Assembly: GCA_025965815.1 (NCBI GenBank) | Contig: JAOPWF010000410.1 | Coordinates: forward strand, 1 to 25,700 | DNA: 25,700 nucleotides | Direction: 5' to 3' | Origin: Mycobacterium sp. | GTDB taxonomy: Bacteria; Actinomycetota; Actinomycetes; Mycobacteriales; Mycobacteriaceae | Part shown: piece after piece, positions 18,862 to 25,700 of the stretch | Position numbering within the stretch: position 1 is the stretch's first letter | Layout of the letters: every line of letters begins with the position of its first letter | Translations under genes and position numbers: made by a program | The notes under the pieces: generated by a model | The model's input: only the letters and a program-made list of their open reading frames with translations | What the model was told of the DNA's origin: nothing | The model's database searches: none

Positions 18862-19290
18862 ATGCATGCCACGATCATGGTGAACCTGCCCGTCGCCGAC
18901 GTCGAGCGCTCGCGGGAGTTCTTCACCGATCTCGGGTACACGTTCAACGAGAAGTTCTGCGACGGAAGAGCCCTCGCGCTGGTGCTCGGCGAGAACCAGT
19001 TCGCCATGCTGACGCAGACCGATTTCTTCGACAGCTTCCACCCCGTGGAGACCGCCGATGCAGCCAAGGTCAAGGAGTGCGTCCTCTGCCTGAGCGCCGA
19101 CAGCCCCGAGGCAGTGGATGCGCTGGTGGACCGCGCCCTTGCCGCCGGCGGCACAGCCGGCGACACGGAGGATCACGGCTTCATGTACGGCCGCAGCTAC
19201 GACGACCCGGACGGCCACTCATGGCAGATCTTCTGGATGGCCGACGAAGCCGCCGAGGTCGGCTCCGAGCAGTACGCGGCGGAGCAGTGA
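18862..19290 (+). CDS. VOC (glyoxalase/bleomycin-resistance fold) protein
   Basis: A 142-residue single-gene VOC protein: two beta-alpha-beta-beta-beta modules, starting 'ATIMVNLPVADVERSREFF' and ending 'YDDPDGHSWQIFWM', the usual first and last strands. Such proteins are metal-dependent isomerases, lyases or dioxygenases, or act as binding proteins. AGGAG (18851-18855) fixes the ATG at 18862; a longer frame upstream lacks homology. It lies 145 bases after the TIM-barrel gene in the same direction, so it is probably in the same transcript, though a separate promoter cannot be excluded. The specific reaction is not identifiable. Confidence 0.8.
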   Translation: MHATIMVNLPVADVERSREFFTDLGYTFNEKFCDGRALALVLGENQFAMLTQTDFFDSFHPVETADAAKVKECVLCLSADSPEAVDALVDRALAAGGTAGDTEDHGFMYGRSYDDPDGHSWQIFWMADEAAEVGSEQYAAEQ

Positions 19291-19385
19291 CCGCCGCCAA
19301 GCTGAATAACCCACGCGTCGTTGAGCGCCCAACCACTGTCATGACACGGCACACCTAGTCCAGCCGTTGCCTGCGTGCTGAAACC

Positions 19386-20459
19386 TCAGCCGGCCTTCGC
19401 TTGTGCGGGGGCCAGTGCGGTGGTATCGCGCACGATCAACTCGGTGGGCAGGATGATTTCCCGGCCTGGTTCGCCATTGATGATGTCCAGCAGCAGCCGT
19501 GCGGACTGCTTGCCCTTCTCCACCAGCGGCTGACGCATCGTGGTCAGGCCGGCGCCCTGCGCGGCGGGAATGTCGTCGAATCCCACGATCGAGAGGTCTT
19601 CGGGAACCCGCAGCCCTCGTTCGCGGGCCTCGGCAATCACCGCCAACGCCAACGTGTCGCTGGCGGCGATGATGGCGGTCAGCGGTTGGGCATCCAACAG
19701 GTCACGCGCAGCCGCGCGGGTGGCTTCCACGCCGTAGCCGCCAGCCTCGAAGATCGGTACCGTGGCGGCCCGGATCTTGTGACGGCGCAGTGCCTCCGAA
19801 TATCCGGCGAGTCTCTCGCGGTTGACGTGGTCGCGTGCGGCGCTGATGCGGGCACGGGAGACGCGCCCTGACTTGCCGTCGGGGACGAGACGTTCAAGCA
19901 GGATGCCGACCTGGGCGTGGCCCAGCGACAGGATGTGCTCGGCGGACGCCTCCGCTGCGGTCCGGTCCTGAATGCCAACCCGTGACATCCCGCCGGGGTT
20001 CGGGCCATCGACGATGACCATCGGCAGCTGGCGAGTCATGGCTACCTGAATACCCGGATGCCCTTCGGGCATGGCGTAGACCAGGAAGCCATCGACGGCA
20101 CCGCGGACCAAAACGCCCGCTCCTTCTGCACCGCGTAGGGACTCCAGTGGGCAGGGCAGCAACGTCAAGGCGATCTCGGCGAGTTCGCCGACGTGTGAGA
20201 TGCCCTTGAGGAGCTCGCCAGCGGCAGGATCGTCGAAGGCGTATTGCAGCGAGTCGGTGATCATCAGTCCGATCGCCCCCACCTGCCCGGTGCGCAGATT
20301 GCGTCCGGCCGGGTTAGGTCCGGCGTAGCCGAGTTCGGCGGCAATCTTCAGAATGTGCTCGCGCCGACCGGCAGAAAGCTTCTGTGGTTGGTTATATGCA
20401 TAGGACACGGCGGCCTGCGAGACCCCGGCGGCATGCGCAATGTCGTGCATCGTAGTCAC
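19386..20459 (-). CDS. LacI-family transcriptional regulator
   Basis: A 357-residue LacI/GalR-type repressor. The N-terminal helix-turn-helix is 'MHDIAHAAGVSQAAVSYAYN', with Gln15, Ala16 and Tyr20 at the positions equivalent to the operator-reading residues Tyr17, Gln18 and Arg22 of LacI. The hinge-helix segment with the conserved Leu follows (NLRTG), then a periplasmic-binding-like ligand domain ending 'LPTELIVRDTTA'. The reading starts with GTG at 20459 behind AGGAAGGA; an ATG nine bases on is the alternative. The gene converges on the catabolic operon across 95 bases. Two identical and two related operator sequences in the window fit it as the regulator of all flanking operons. Its inducer is unknown, probably the substrate or its first oxidised product. 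Confidence 0.93.
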   Translation of the reverse strand: MTTMHDIAHAAGVSQAAVSYAYNQPQKLSAGRREHILKIAAELGYAGPNPAGRNLRTGQVGAIGLMITDSLQYAFDDPAAGELLKGISHVGELAEIALTLLPCPLESLRGAEGAGVLVRGAVDGFLVYAMPEGHPGIQVAMTRQLPMVIVDGPNPGGMSRVGIQDRTAAEASAEHILSLGHAQVGILLERLVPDGKSGRVSRARISAARDHVNRERLAGYSEALRRHKIRAATVPIFEAGGYGVEATRAAARDLLDAQPLTAIIAASDTLALAVIAEARERGLRVPEDLSIVGFDDIPAAQGAGLTTMRQPLVEKGKQSARLLLDIINGEPGREIILPTELIVRDTTALAPAQAKAG

Positions 20460-20500
20460 AGTGAGCCGTTCCTTCCTGCGATGCGTCGTCGCTGCTAGCT

Positions 20501-20506
20501 AGGATA
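20501..20506 (-). promoter_or_regulatory. Possible -10 box for the LacI-family gene
   Basis: Read on the minus strand this is TATCCT, the same hexamer as the -10 box of the GMC promoter. Transcription would start near 20494, leaving a leader of about 35 bases with the AGGAAGGA ribosome site. No good -35 element stands 16-18 bases upstream. The operator at 20603 lies about 109 bases upstream of this start, so simple steric block would not apply. Confidence 0.3.
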
Positions 20507-20602
20507 TCTAAGGTGCCAACCACGGCTGCCCCGCCGCTCCGCGGCCTCGAAATGACTTCGCTGTGCGAGCTGGGCGCATTCATTTAACGCTAACACCGAT
20601 GG

Positions 20603-20614
20603 TGATACGAATAA
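20603..20614. promoter_or_regulatory. LacI-family operator, copy 3 (upstream of the lacI-type gene)
   Basis: TGATACGAATAA differs from copies 1 and 2 at one base. It lies in the 216-base gap between the start of the LacI-family gene and the stop of the HAD gene; since the HAD operon only ends here, the site can only serve the regulator gene, so autoregulation is the likely role. Confidence 0.6.
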
Positions 20615-20675
20615 ATGGCTACGTTCGGATCGCTGAGTCGTGGACGTTGCCGGCGGGGTCGACGAATGCCGGGCG

Positions 20676-21323
20676 TCACCCGATCGTCACGCCGTCCGAA
20701 ACGACCAGCGTCGTCCCGTCGAAGGTGATTCCCGACAACGTCGAGACGGTGACGTCAACATCGCACCCGATCGTGGCCGGACCCACCCCGATCACCACCC
20801 CGGCGCCCGCGGCACGTGCCGACATCACCCCCAGCGGGGCGTCCTCGAACACCGCGCACGCCACCGGCTTCAATCCCAGCGCGGCTGCGCCGGCCAGATA
20901 GGGATCCGGTGCAGGCTTGCCAGCGCGCACGTCTTCCGCCGAGACGATCGCGCGGGGGTGGGGTAAATCGGCCGAAGACATTCTGGCCAGCGCCATCTCA
21001 CGTGCCCCTGAGGTGACGACGACCCATGAGTCCGGCGGTATGACCCGCAGTAGCCCGGCGGCCCCAACGATGGCAGGCACATCGGTTGCGTAACGCATCT
21101 CCATGTCCAGCAGATCTCGGGTGGCGACCTCGGCCCGATCCGGCGACACCAGGTCGCCCACCACGTCGGCAAGACGTCGGCCATGCTGGATGTCGCGATG
21201 AAAGTCGAAGTCGGGCGCCCACGTTCGCGCCCACTGGTTCCACGCAGCTGCGGCAGCATCGTGGGAGTCGACGAGCACGCCATCGTTGTCGAAGAGGATC
21301 CCCTCCACCGCATAACTGGTCAT
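20676..21323 (-). CDS. HAD-superfamily sugar-phosphatase-like hydrolase
   Basis: A 215-residue haloacid-dehalogenase-fold phosphatase. Motif I is FDNDGVLVDS with the nucleophile Asp12 and acid/base Asp14, motif II is the Ser/Thr loop VVTSG, motif III the Lys in 'AGKPAPDPY', motif IV 'VFEDAPLGV'. The helical cap between motifs I and II is of the beta-phosphoglucomutase / GPP-type sugar-phosphatase class. The start at 21323 is five bases after the kinase stop; a frame beginning at 21374 would overlap that gene. It ends the MFS-kinase-HAD operon. It could remove a phosphate from, or isomerise, a phosphosugar made from the imported compound; specificity is not readable. Confidence 0.85.
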   Translation of the reverse strand: MTSYAVEGILFDNDGVLVDSHDAAAAAWNQWARTWAPDFDFHRDIQHGRRLADVVGDLVSPDRAEVATRDLLDMEMRYATDVPAIVGAAGLLRVIPPDSWVVVTSGAREMALARMSSADLPHPRAIVSAEDVRAGKPAPDPYLAGAAALGLKPVACAVFEDAPLGVMSARAAGAGVVIGVGPATIGCDVDVTVSTLSGITFDGTTLVVSDGVTIG

Positions 21324-21328
21324 GGCCG

Positions 21329-21964
21329 TTAGTGTTCGGACTCGGTGGCGCCGCCGGGTCCGCGACTCACCCACAGTTCGCGGTGAGGGCTCATCGGTCG
21401 TTCACCGGACACGATGGCCGAGGCGCGCGTCCATGGAAGGTCCCGATCGAGGTGCGCTCGTTCGGCTGCCATCCAGTCGCGGACGAATCCGGGCGGGTCC
21501 CGGTCCAAGGCGACGGTGCGCTCCATTGCCACCGTTTCGTCGGTCTCCACCCACACCGCTGCGTCGAGCCACGGCGCCAGCTCTCTACGGGTGGCGCCGA
21601 CGCCCTCAACGATGACGACCCGGGTGCCTGGAGGGATGGTGATCGAGCCCGGCCTGCCGCGTTCTATCCACGGCGTCGGGACGTAGGACAGCGGTGGACC
21701 GTTGCGTCGCAACGGCACCAGCACCCCGTCGATCAAGACGTCGGACCAGTCGAAGAATGAATGATGCCAGGCGATGTCATCGGTGTGGACTACCGCGACG
21801 TGCTCGCGCGAGGTCGCCAACAGGTCGGCCAAGGTCGTCTTGCCTGATCGGCTGCGCCCGTTCACACCGACGATGGCGACTGCATCGGGCGATGCGCGCG
21901 CCACCAGAGTGTCGATGAACGTCGCGGGCACGATTGCCGTCCAGTCGCCGTCACTGGAGGTCAT
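21329..21964 (-). CDS. P-loop kinase of the uridine-kinase-like family
   Basis: A 211-residue P-loop NTPase. Walker A is G36-x4-G41-K-T (GRSRSGKT) after the strand 'AVAIVGVN', and 'HTDDIAWHHSFFDW' resembles the substrate-side Asp-rich loop of uridine-kinase-like proteins; 'VVIVEGVGA' is the usual later strand with a Glu. Such proteins phosphorylate nucleosides or small metabolites using NTP. Its ATG overlaps the stop of the MFS gene (ATGA on the minus strand), showing tight coupling of uptake and phosphorylation. The substrate is unknown; the pairing with a sugar-phosphatase-like HAD gene downstream suggests a sugar or nucleoside derivative. Confidence 0.8.
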   Translation of the reverse strand: MTSSDGDWTAIVPATFIDTLVARASPDAVAIVGVNGRSRSGKTTLADLLATSREHVAVVHTDDIAWHHSFFDWSDVLIDGVLVPLRRNGPPLSYVPTPWIERGRPGSITIPPGTRVVIVEGVGATRRELAPWLDAAVWVETDETVAMERTVALDRDPPGFVRDWMAAERAHLDRDLPWTRASAIVSGERPMSPHRELWVSRGPGGATESEH

Positions 21965-23304
21965 CGAACGGTTTCCCTTCCACACGGTGTTTCGGCTGAT
22001 GCTGCGACGAGGTCGAACTCGCCGGGACCGGGAGAGGGATCGTCGGAGAGCTGGTCCATGTCGTCGTCTTCTGGCGATGGAGGATCGTGGCGTGCCGCCG
22101 AGCCGGGCCTCATCCCGCCGGAGGACGCCAAGGCAACTGCGAGCACCACCAGCACGATGATGAGGGCGTATCGCAGTCCGACGTGACCTCCTGCGGTGCC
22201 GAGCAGCGGCGGTCCGACCAGGAATGCACCATAGGCGGTGACGGAAACTGCACTCACGCGCGCCACGGCGTCGGTGGGGTGGTCGCCAGCGGCCGAGATC
22301 GCCAGCGGGAAACCGAGCGAGGCTCCCAGCCCCCAGAGAACTACCGCCGCTGCCGCGAAGTACGCGTTGGGTGCCCACACGACGAGCCCGATCCCCAGCA
22401 TCGCGGCGACGATGCTGAACCGGATCAAGGTCATACGGGTGACGTAGGCCAACGCACGATTGCCGGCGAACCGTCCGACGGCCATCGCAGCGGCGAAGGC
22501 AGTGAACAGCTCCGAACCGAGGACTGCAGGCAAGTCATATCCGTCGACGAAGATCAACGGCAGCCAGTCGTTGGCCGAGCCCTCGGCCAGAGCCGTGGCC
22601 AAGGCGACCGCGCCGATGCAGATGACCGTCCGGTCTCGCCACACCGCCCAGACGCGGGGTTGCCGTGGCGTACTTCGGCGGTTGTTTGCGCGACCAGTTC
22701 CCGGTGGAATCCACCGCAGCGTCGATCCGAGCGCTACGACCCCGGTCAGTGACGTGATGGTCAGATGCAGGAGCACCGACGTGTGAAATGCGTTCGCGGC
22801 GATGCCGATTGCGGCGCCTACGACGGTTCCCAGGCTGAAGAAGCCGTGGACCATCGGCAAGATGATTCGTCCCGTCCTCTCCTCGATGGCCGAGGCCTCG
22901 ATGTTCAGTGCGACCTCACCCACCCCGATGCCGAACCCGAAGACCGCCATTCCCGCGAATACGCCGATGGGGTTCGCGGCGTGGGTGCTCACTCCGATGA
23001 TCGCGGTTCCTGCGGCAGCGCATCCCGTGCCGAGCGACAACACGCGTCGCCCACCCCACTGGCGCACGACTCGGCTCGAACTGAGGATGCCGTGCATCGA
23101 TCCGATCGAGACTCCAAACAGGACCAGACCGAGCTGCGTGGTGGACACGCCGATTTCGTCCCGGATCGCCGGCGTTCGGGTCACCCACGAGGCGATGAGC
23201 ACGCCGAGCGTCAGCATGGCGACGTAGAGAGCCAGTCGCCTCTTGCGCATCGGCGCCGTATCAGTGGAGGAATTGGGGGACACGACGATCAGCGTATTGA
23301 CCAT
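21961..23304 (-). CDS. MFS transporter (FucP/YbjJ-like)
   Basis: A major-facilitator transporter with about 12 predicted membrane helices, 447 residues counted from the ATG at 23304. Typical MFS features are 'TRTPAIRDEIGVS' before helix 2, 'RVVRQWGGRRVLSLG' in the loop 2-3 and 'VGEVALNIEAS' in helix 5, which resembles the YbjJ/fucose-permease group. The last ~55 residues are polar, acidic and proline-rich and lie in the cytosol. The start is uncertain: ATG 23304 lies directly beside the operator at 23308-23319 with no ribosome site, so a leaderless message is possible; ATG 23250 is an alternative, and a start at 23319 would lie inside the operator. It leads the MFS-kinase-HAD operon. Confidence 0.88.
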   Translation of the reverse strand: MVNTLIVVSPNSSTDTAPMRKRRLALYVAMLTLGVLIASWVTRTPAIRDEIGVSTTQLGLVLFGVSIGSMHGILSSSRVVRQWGGRRVLSLGTGCAAAGTAIIGVSTHAANPIGVFAGMAVFGFGIGVGEVALNIEASAIEERTGRIILPMVHGFFSLGTVVGAAIGIAANAFHTSVLLHLTITSLTGVVALGSTLRWIPPGTGRANNRRSTPRQPRVWAVWRDRTVICIGAVALATALAEGSANDWLPLIFVDGYDLPAVLGSELFTAFAAAMAVGRFAGNRALAYVTRMTLIRFSIVAAMLGIGLVVWAPNAYFAAAAVVLWGLGASLGFPLAISAAGDHPTDAVARVSAVSVTAYGAFLVGPPLLGTAGGHVGLRYALIIVLVVLAVALASSGGMRPGSAARHDPPSPEDDDMDQLSDDPSPGPGEFDLVAASAETPCGRETVR

Positions 23305-23307
23305 TGG

Positions 23308-23319
23308 TGATACGTACAA
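23308..23319. promoter_or_regulatory. LacI-family operator, copy 4 (MFS-kinase-HAD operon)
   Basis: TGATACGTACAA followed by CCAA, compared with TTATACGAATAA followed by CCAA at 1628 and 14294. The inner TACGTA is a perfect palindrome. It directly abuts the MFS start codon on the minus strand. It differs from copy 1 at three of twelve bases, so binding is likely but should be tested. Confidence 0.5.
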
Positions 23320-23552
23320 CCAACCTGCTCATGACGATTGCAAGGGTGGGGAGGAACTGCTTTACGGATCGGGTCATGTGAGATCGGATGCAAAGCGGGT
23401 TTTGCGTCGCGGTTCCCGGAATGGTCGGGGAGCCAGTCCGGTGACGCCGTGGCTTAGCCCGGTCAAACTGAACGAACGCGCCACGTCCCAAGGAACGCGT
23501 CGATGAGGAGGCCAGCCGTGCAGTTCACGCGATTAATACGGTCAAGCCAAGT

Positions 23553-23579
23553 GTGATCGACCATCCGCCGGCCGATCAC
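23553..23579. repeat. 7-bp inverted repeat, 13-base spacer
   Basis: GTGATCG at 23553-23559 and CGATCAC at 23573-23579 are exact reverse complements. No T-run follows on either side, so it is more like a regulator-binding or remnant repeat than a terminator. Confidence 0.4.
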
Positions 23580-23749
23580 TCGCTGCACCTGAAGGGGAGG
23601 CAGCGCAAACGGGCTGCGCCCTCGCCGACGGTGTCTTTCATCAAGCCTGACTCAAGAACGATCTATTAAGGCTGGGCCAGTCTGGCACCAGACGGATCCG
23701 TGGCCGATGCGATCTCCGATTCGCCCGCGGTGTGTCAATCATCAGACCG

Positions 23750-23786
23750 CAGACCACCGGGGATGATCGCCTAACGCGGTGGTCTG
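23750..23786. repeat. Perfect 10-bp inverted repeat, 17-base spacer
   Basis: CAGACCACCG at 23750-23759 and CGGTGGTCTG at 23777-23786 match base for base. A GC-rich stem of this length would be stable in RNA or DNA. The following bases are G-rich, not T-rich, so an intrinsic terminator is unlikely. It could be a mobile-element end, an operator or a short structured RNA. Confidence 0.5.
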
Positions 23787-23963
23787 GGTGGATACCGCCG
23801 CCCTCGAACTAACGACTGGCGAGCCAAAGGGCGCTTTCCTGGCCCGTCTCAGGCCGTGGAAGGTCGCCGATCTGCTCACCGTCGAGCGATGCATACGAGA
23901 CTCAGCCGGCCCATGGACTTCCAACGCGGCGTCATCCGCCGGACTCAGAGTGGACGCGCGAGG

Positions 23964-24712
23964 TCATTGAGTCGCTCGGCCGCGAGTATCACGTGTTGTC
24001 CAACCGCCGCCGGTGCACCTGGCCAAAGTCAGCTGTTTGGCCAGCTGCCGCAAGACTGGCTGATTGATGCCGCGACTATTCGCGAGATGCGTTCTCGCAC
24101 TGCCGACCTCACTGGATTGACCATCGCCGAGGCGCCGCAGCGCCGCGACCCCGCAGCGAGTGTACGCAGGGTACCTGTCTAACTCGCCCGACCTCGCCCA
24201 ACTGTGCCTTGCGCTGGAGGTGCATCGCCGTCTGACGTAGCCGCAAATGGGGCCGGGTGAGTCGGATGCCGCCTGATCGAGTAAACGCCGATGCAATTCC
24301 AGTGTGAGCAAATGGATTTGACGCGTCAGTTGGGTATCGGTCTTCAGTTCCAGCTCTTGCGCCTCAAAATCATGGTCTGCCTTAGCCTGCTGGAACTCTG
24401 GCTGCCGGTTCTGACCGATCATCACGAACGTCGAAAGGAAGATTGCCTCGAGTGACACGACGAGGGTCAGCGTGGGCCACGAGCTTTTCTCCAGGAACAG
24501 CATCCAGACGGCGAATATCGCTGCGTGAACCAGACGAAGTTCATCGACCCCGCGAACGCGGTGATTCGATCGGCCAGCCGCGCCTGGAAATCCCGGTTTC
24601 GTCGTTCGGCCTCCTCGATCACCACTGGATGGTGGGCGCCCTTGCCGCGCAGGAGCCGACGTGGGACCAGCTGCGGGTTGCGCCGGGCAGAAACAGTGTG
24701 GTGATCGGTCAT
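23964..24712 (-). pseudogene. DUF1003 membrane protein gene, frameshifted and with abnormal tail
   Basis: DUF1003 proteins are small two-helix membrane proteins of unknown function. The start at 24712 has AAGGAA upstream and the N-terminus (TVSARRNPQLVPRRLLRGKG...DRITAFAGSMNFVWF) is typical. Near 24527 one base is missing: the codons after TGG TTC continue in a shifted frame as HAAIFAVWMLFLEKSSWPTL, VVSLEAIFLSTFVMIGQNRQ, ending with 'ELHRRL' about 24285. After that the open frame runs on to 23964 with an Arg/Ser-rich sequence that does not look like protein, so the normal stop seems lost too. Two lesions speak for a true pseudogene, but the first one is the same kind of single G/C loss as in the binding-protein gene at 3174. 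Confidence 0.7.
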
Positions 24713-24762
24713 TGTTGGCGTTCCTTTAGCGGCCTATCGCAAGCGCCGGCCATGCGCGCAGT

Positions 24763-24912
24763 CTATCCGCGGGTAGCCGACTCGACGGTGTCCACCGGGG
24801 CACCGTCGACTCCGCCGAATTGTTCGGCACAACAACAACGCCGACCGTGGGCGAGGCTGTCGGGCACACCACAACGGTGACAGATAAAAGACGGATAACC
24901 AATCTTATCCAT
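24763..24912 (-). CDS. Possible small Cys-rich protein
   Basis: A 49-residue reading from ATG 24912 gives MDKIGYPSFICHRCGVPDSL followed by a CCC triplet; C-x2-C and the Cys triplet could form a zinc site. The frame is open up to an ATG at 24975. No ribosome site is evident and I do not recognise a family. The start codon sits in an 18-base inverted repeat. It may equally be non-coding. Confidence 0.25.
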   Translation of the reverse strand: MDKIGYPSFICHRCGVPDSLAHGRRCCCAEQFGGVDGAPVDTVESATRG

Positions 24913-24932
24913 CAAAATACGCGCAAGCGTAT
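24893..24932. repeat. Two adjacent short inverted repeats
   Basis: GGATAA (24893-24898) pairs with TTATCC (24905-24910), and ATACGC (24917-24922) pairs with GCGTAT (24927-24932) over the tetraloop GCAA, which read on the plus strand is of the GNRA type. Both are perfect and separated by six bases, in a 307-base interval without an established gene. Confidence 0.45.
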
Positions 24933-25019
24933 AGTTCACCGGCGGGGGAGCGACTAGTGAAAACGCTCGGCCCAAAGTACGTTCAGGGCACTATTTTTCG
25001 CGCTCGCTTAGTAAGTAGA

Positions 25020-25526
25020 TCAACCGGTGACCAATCCGACGACGAGATTGATAGCCGTGGCCAGGATGATGGTGCCGAAGGCGTACGACAGCAGGCAATG
25101 CCTAAGCGCAACCGCACGAATGGCCGGGTTTGAGACGCTGGTGTCGGAGACCTGATAGGTCATGCGGAGGTTGTAACTGAAGTAGAAGAAGTCGCGGAAC
25201 GCCGGCCGGTAGATGGGATCATTGAAGTCGATCCCGCCTGCCGATGGCGTGTAGTAGAGGTAGGCGTAGCGAGCGGCGTACATCAGGTGCAGCCCTGCCC
25301 ACGCCATGAAGATGCCCGCGAGTGCGGTCGCGGTCGCGGCGGGGTCGGCATGCGCATGATTACGAACGAGCAGCACCACGATGCTCACCAGTGCGCAAAG
25401 CGCGGCCGCGACGATCACGAGTTCCTCCAAAGCCGGTCGGAACGTCTCGCGGTGGACATTGTCGTGCGTTTGATCGGCATCCATCGGCCACAACAGGATC
25501 CAGCCCGCAGCACCGAGGTTGTGCGT
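25020..25526 (-). pseudogene. DUF1345 membrane protein gene, 5' end missing
   Basis: The frame encodes the C-terminal about three quarters of a DUF1345 inner-membrane protein: '[13 protein letters not shown]', a membrane helix ([20 protein letters not shown]), a second helix ([20 protein letters not shown]), the family motif 'GGIDFNDP' and '[10 protein letters not shown]', and a last helix before the stop. The usual first ~45-50 residues with the first membrane helices are absent: in-frame TAG stands at 25527-25529, and the DNA upstream codes for the end of a multicopper oxidase. A start at the internal ATG 25484 or TTG 25493 could still give a ~155-residue protein, but I judge it a truncated gene. 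The function of the family is unknown. Confidence 0.65.
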
Positions 25527-25572
25527 CTATTTGCTGGACAGCAGTTCTCCGGCGTTTGGCACGGAATTGCGG

Positions 25573-25700
25573 TCAGGTGACGTAATTCAGGCTGGTCATC
25601 ATCCCGGCTTCTTGGTGATAGGTGTTATGGCAGCAGTGCATCATCCAGATGCCGGGTTTATCTGCGGCAGCGCAACGCTGACCTTTTGCTTCGGCAGCAC
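25573..25700 (-). CDS. Multicopper oxidase, C-terminal end only
   Basis: Minus-strand frame entering from the right edge and ending in TGA at 25573-25575. The readable 41 residues contain 'DKPGIWMMHCCHNTYHQEAG', which is the last copper-binding block of multicopper oxidases (usual form W-x-x-H-C-H-x3-H-x4-G-M). Here HCH reads HCCH because of a duplicated TGC codon. The enzyme would oxidise Cu(I) or phenolic substrates with O2 outside the cytoplasm. Only the 3' end is in the window, so full length and signal peptide are not known. Confidence 0.75.
   Translation of the reverse strand, partial: AAEAKGQRCAAADKPGIWMMHCCHNTYHQEAGMMTSLNYVT

Larger units (their letters stand above)
23320..23963. other. 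Gene-poor stretch with two clear inverted repeats
   Basis: No open frame here reads like a protein family I know; the short frames are shadows or look random. Two inverted repeats stand out: GTGATCG (23553-23559) with CGATCAC (23573-23579), and the perfect ten-base pair CAGACCACCG (23750-23759) with CGGTGGTCTG (23777-23786). The region probably represents decayed sequence beyond the edge of the catabolic island. Confidence 0.5.

Noticed and set aside
17883..19290. C-glycoside deglycosidase pair (TIM-barrel subunit plus small subunit)
   Set aside because: The small downstream gene is a VOC protein, not the DUF6379-type small subunit.
20392..20405. TTATATGCATAG inside the LacI-family gene as a further operator
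   Set aside because: It lacks the central CG and encodes conserved helix-turn-helix residues (YAYNQP), so coding constraint explains it.

Overview
The window is high-GC (roughly two-thirds G+C) actinobacterial DNA. Overlapping ATGA/TGATG gene junctions, SigA-like promoters with TANNNT -10 boxes, and DUF1003/DUF1345 proteins next to a multicopper oxidase suggest a Mycobacterium/Mycolicibacterium-like member of the Mycobacteriales. This placement is an inference from gene style, not from a marker gene.

Layout. (1) 1-1410: the 3' end of an FAD-dependent oxidoreductase, then a decayed stretch holding only the C-terminus of a D-cysteine desulfhydrase/ACC deaminase-like PLP enzyme. (2) 1597-11340: a promoter with an operator, then a plus-strand operon: family-5 solute-binding lipoprotein (with a single-base frameshift), two Dpp/Opp-type permeases, a fused double ATPase, an MmsA/IolA-type CoA-acylating aldehyde dehydrogenase, an iron-type alcohol dehydrogenase and a PucR-family regulator. 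(3) 11474-14253: a two-gene unit of a HisD paralogue of the HpsN (sulfopropanediol dehydrogenase) type, coupled by a TGATG overlap to an aspartase-like lyase. (4) 14262-19290: a second promoter/operator, then a GMC flavoprotein, a ThDP-dependent IolD/acetolactate-synthase-like enzyme, a TIM-barrel isomerase/epimerase/dehydratase and a VOC protein. (5) 19386-20459 (minus): a LacI-family regulator. (6) 20676-23304 (minus): an MFS transporter, a P-loop kinase and a HAD phosphatase in a tight operon. (7) 23320-25700: gene-poor, partly degenerate DNA with a frameshifted DUF1003 gene, a 5'-truncated DUF1345 gene and the 3' end of a multicopper oxidase gene.

How it fits together. The same near-palindrome (consensus TKATACGWAYAA, central CG as in LacI-family operators) lies in front of the ABC operon (1628), the GMC operon (14294), the LacI gene itself (20603) and the MFS operon (23308), with a weak match before the hisD-like gene (11361). 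At the two main operons it sits immediately downstream of a good -35/-10 pair, where it would cover the transcription start. I infer one LacI-controlled catabolic regulon of about 16 genes for import and oxidative breakdown of a single polyhydroxylated or amino-alcohol type compound. The parts resemble an inositol-like route (dehydrogenase, TIM-barrel enzyme, ThDP C-C hydrolase, MmsA) but the usual IolG/IolB/IolC/IolJ set is not present, so the substrate is unknown and may be undescribed. No CRISPR array, tRNA, rRNA or intact insertion sequence was seen.
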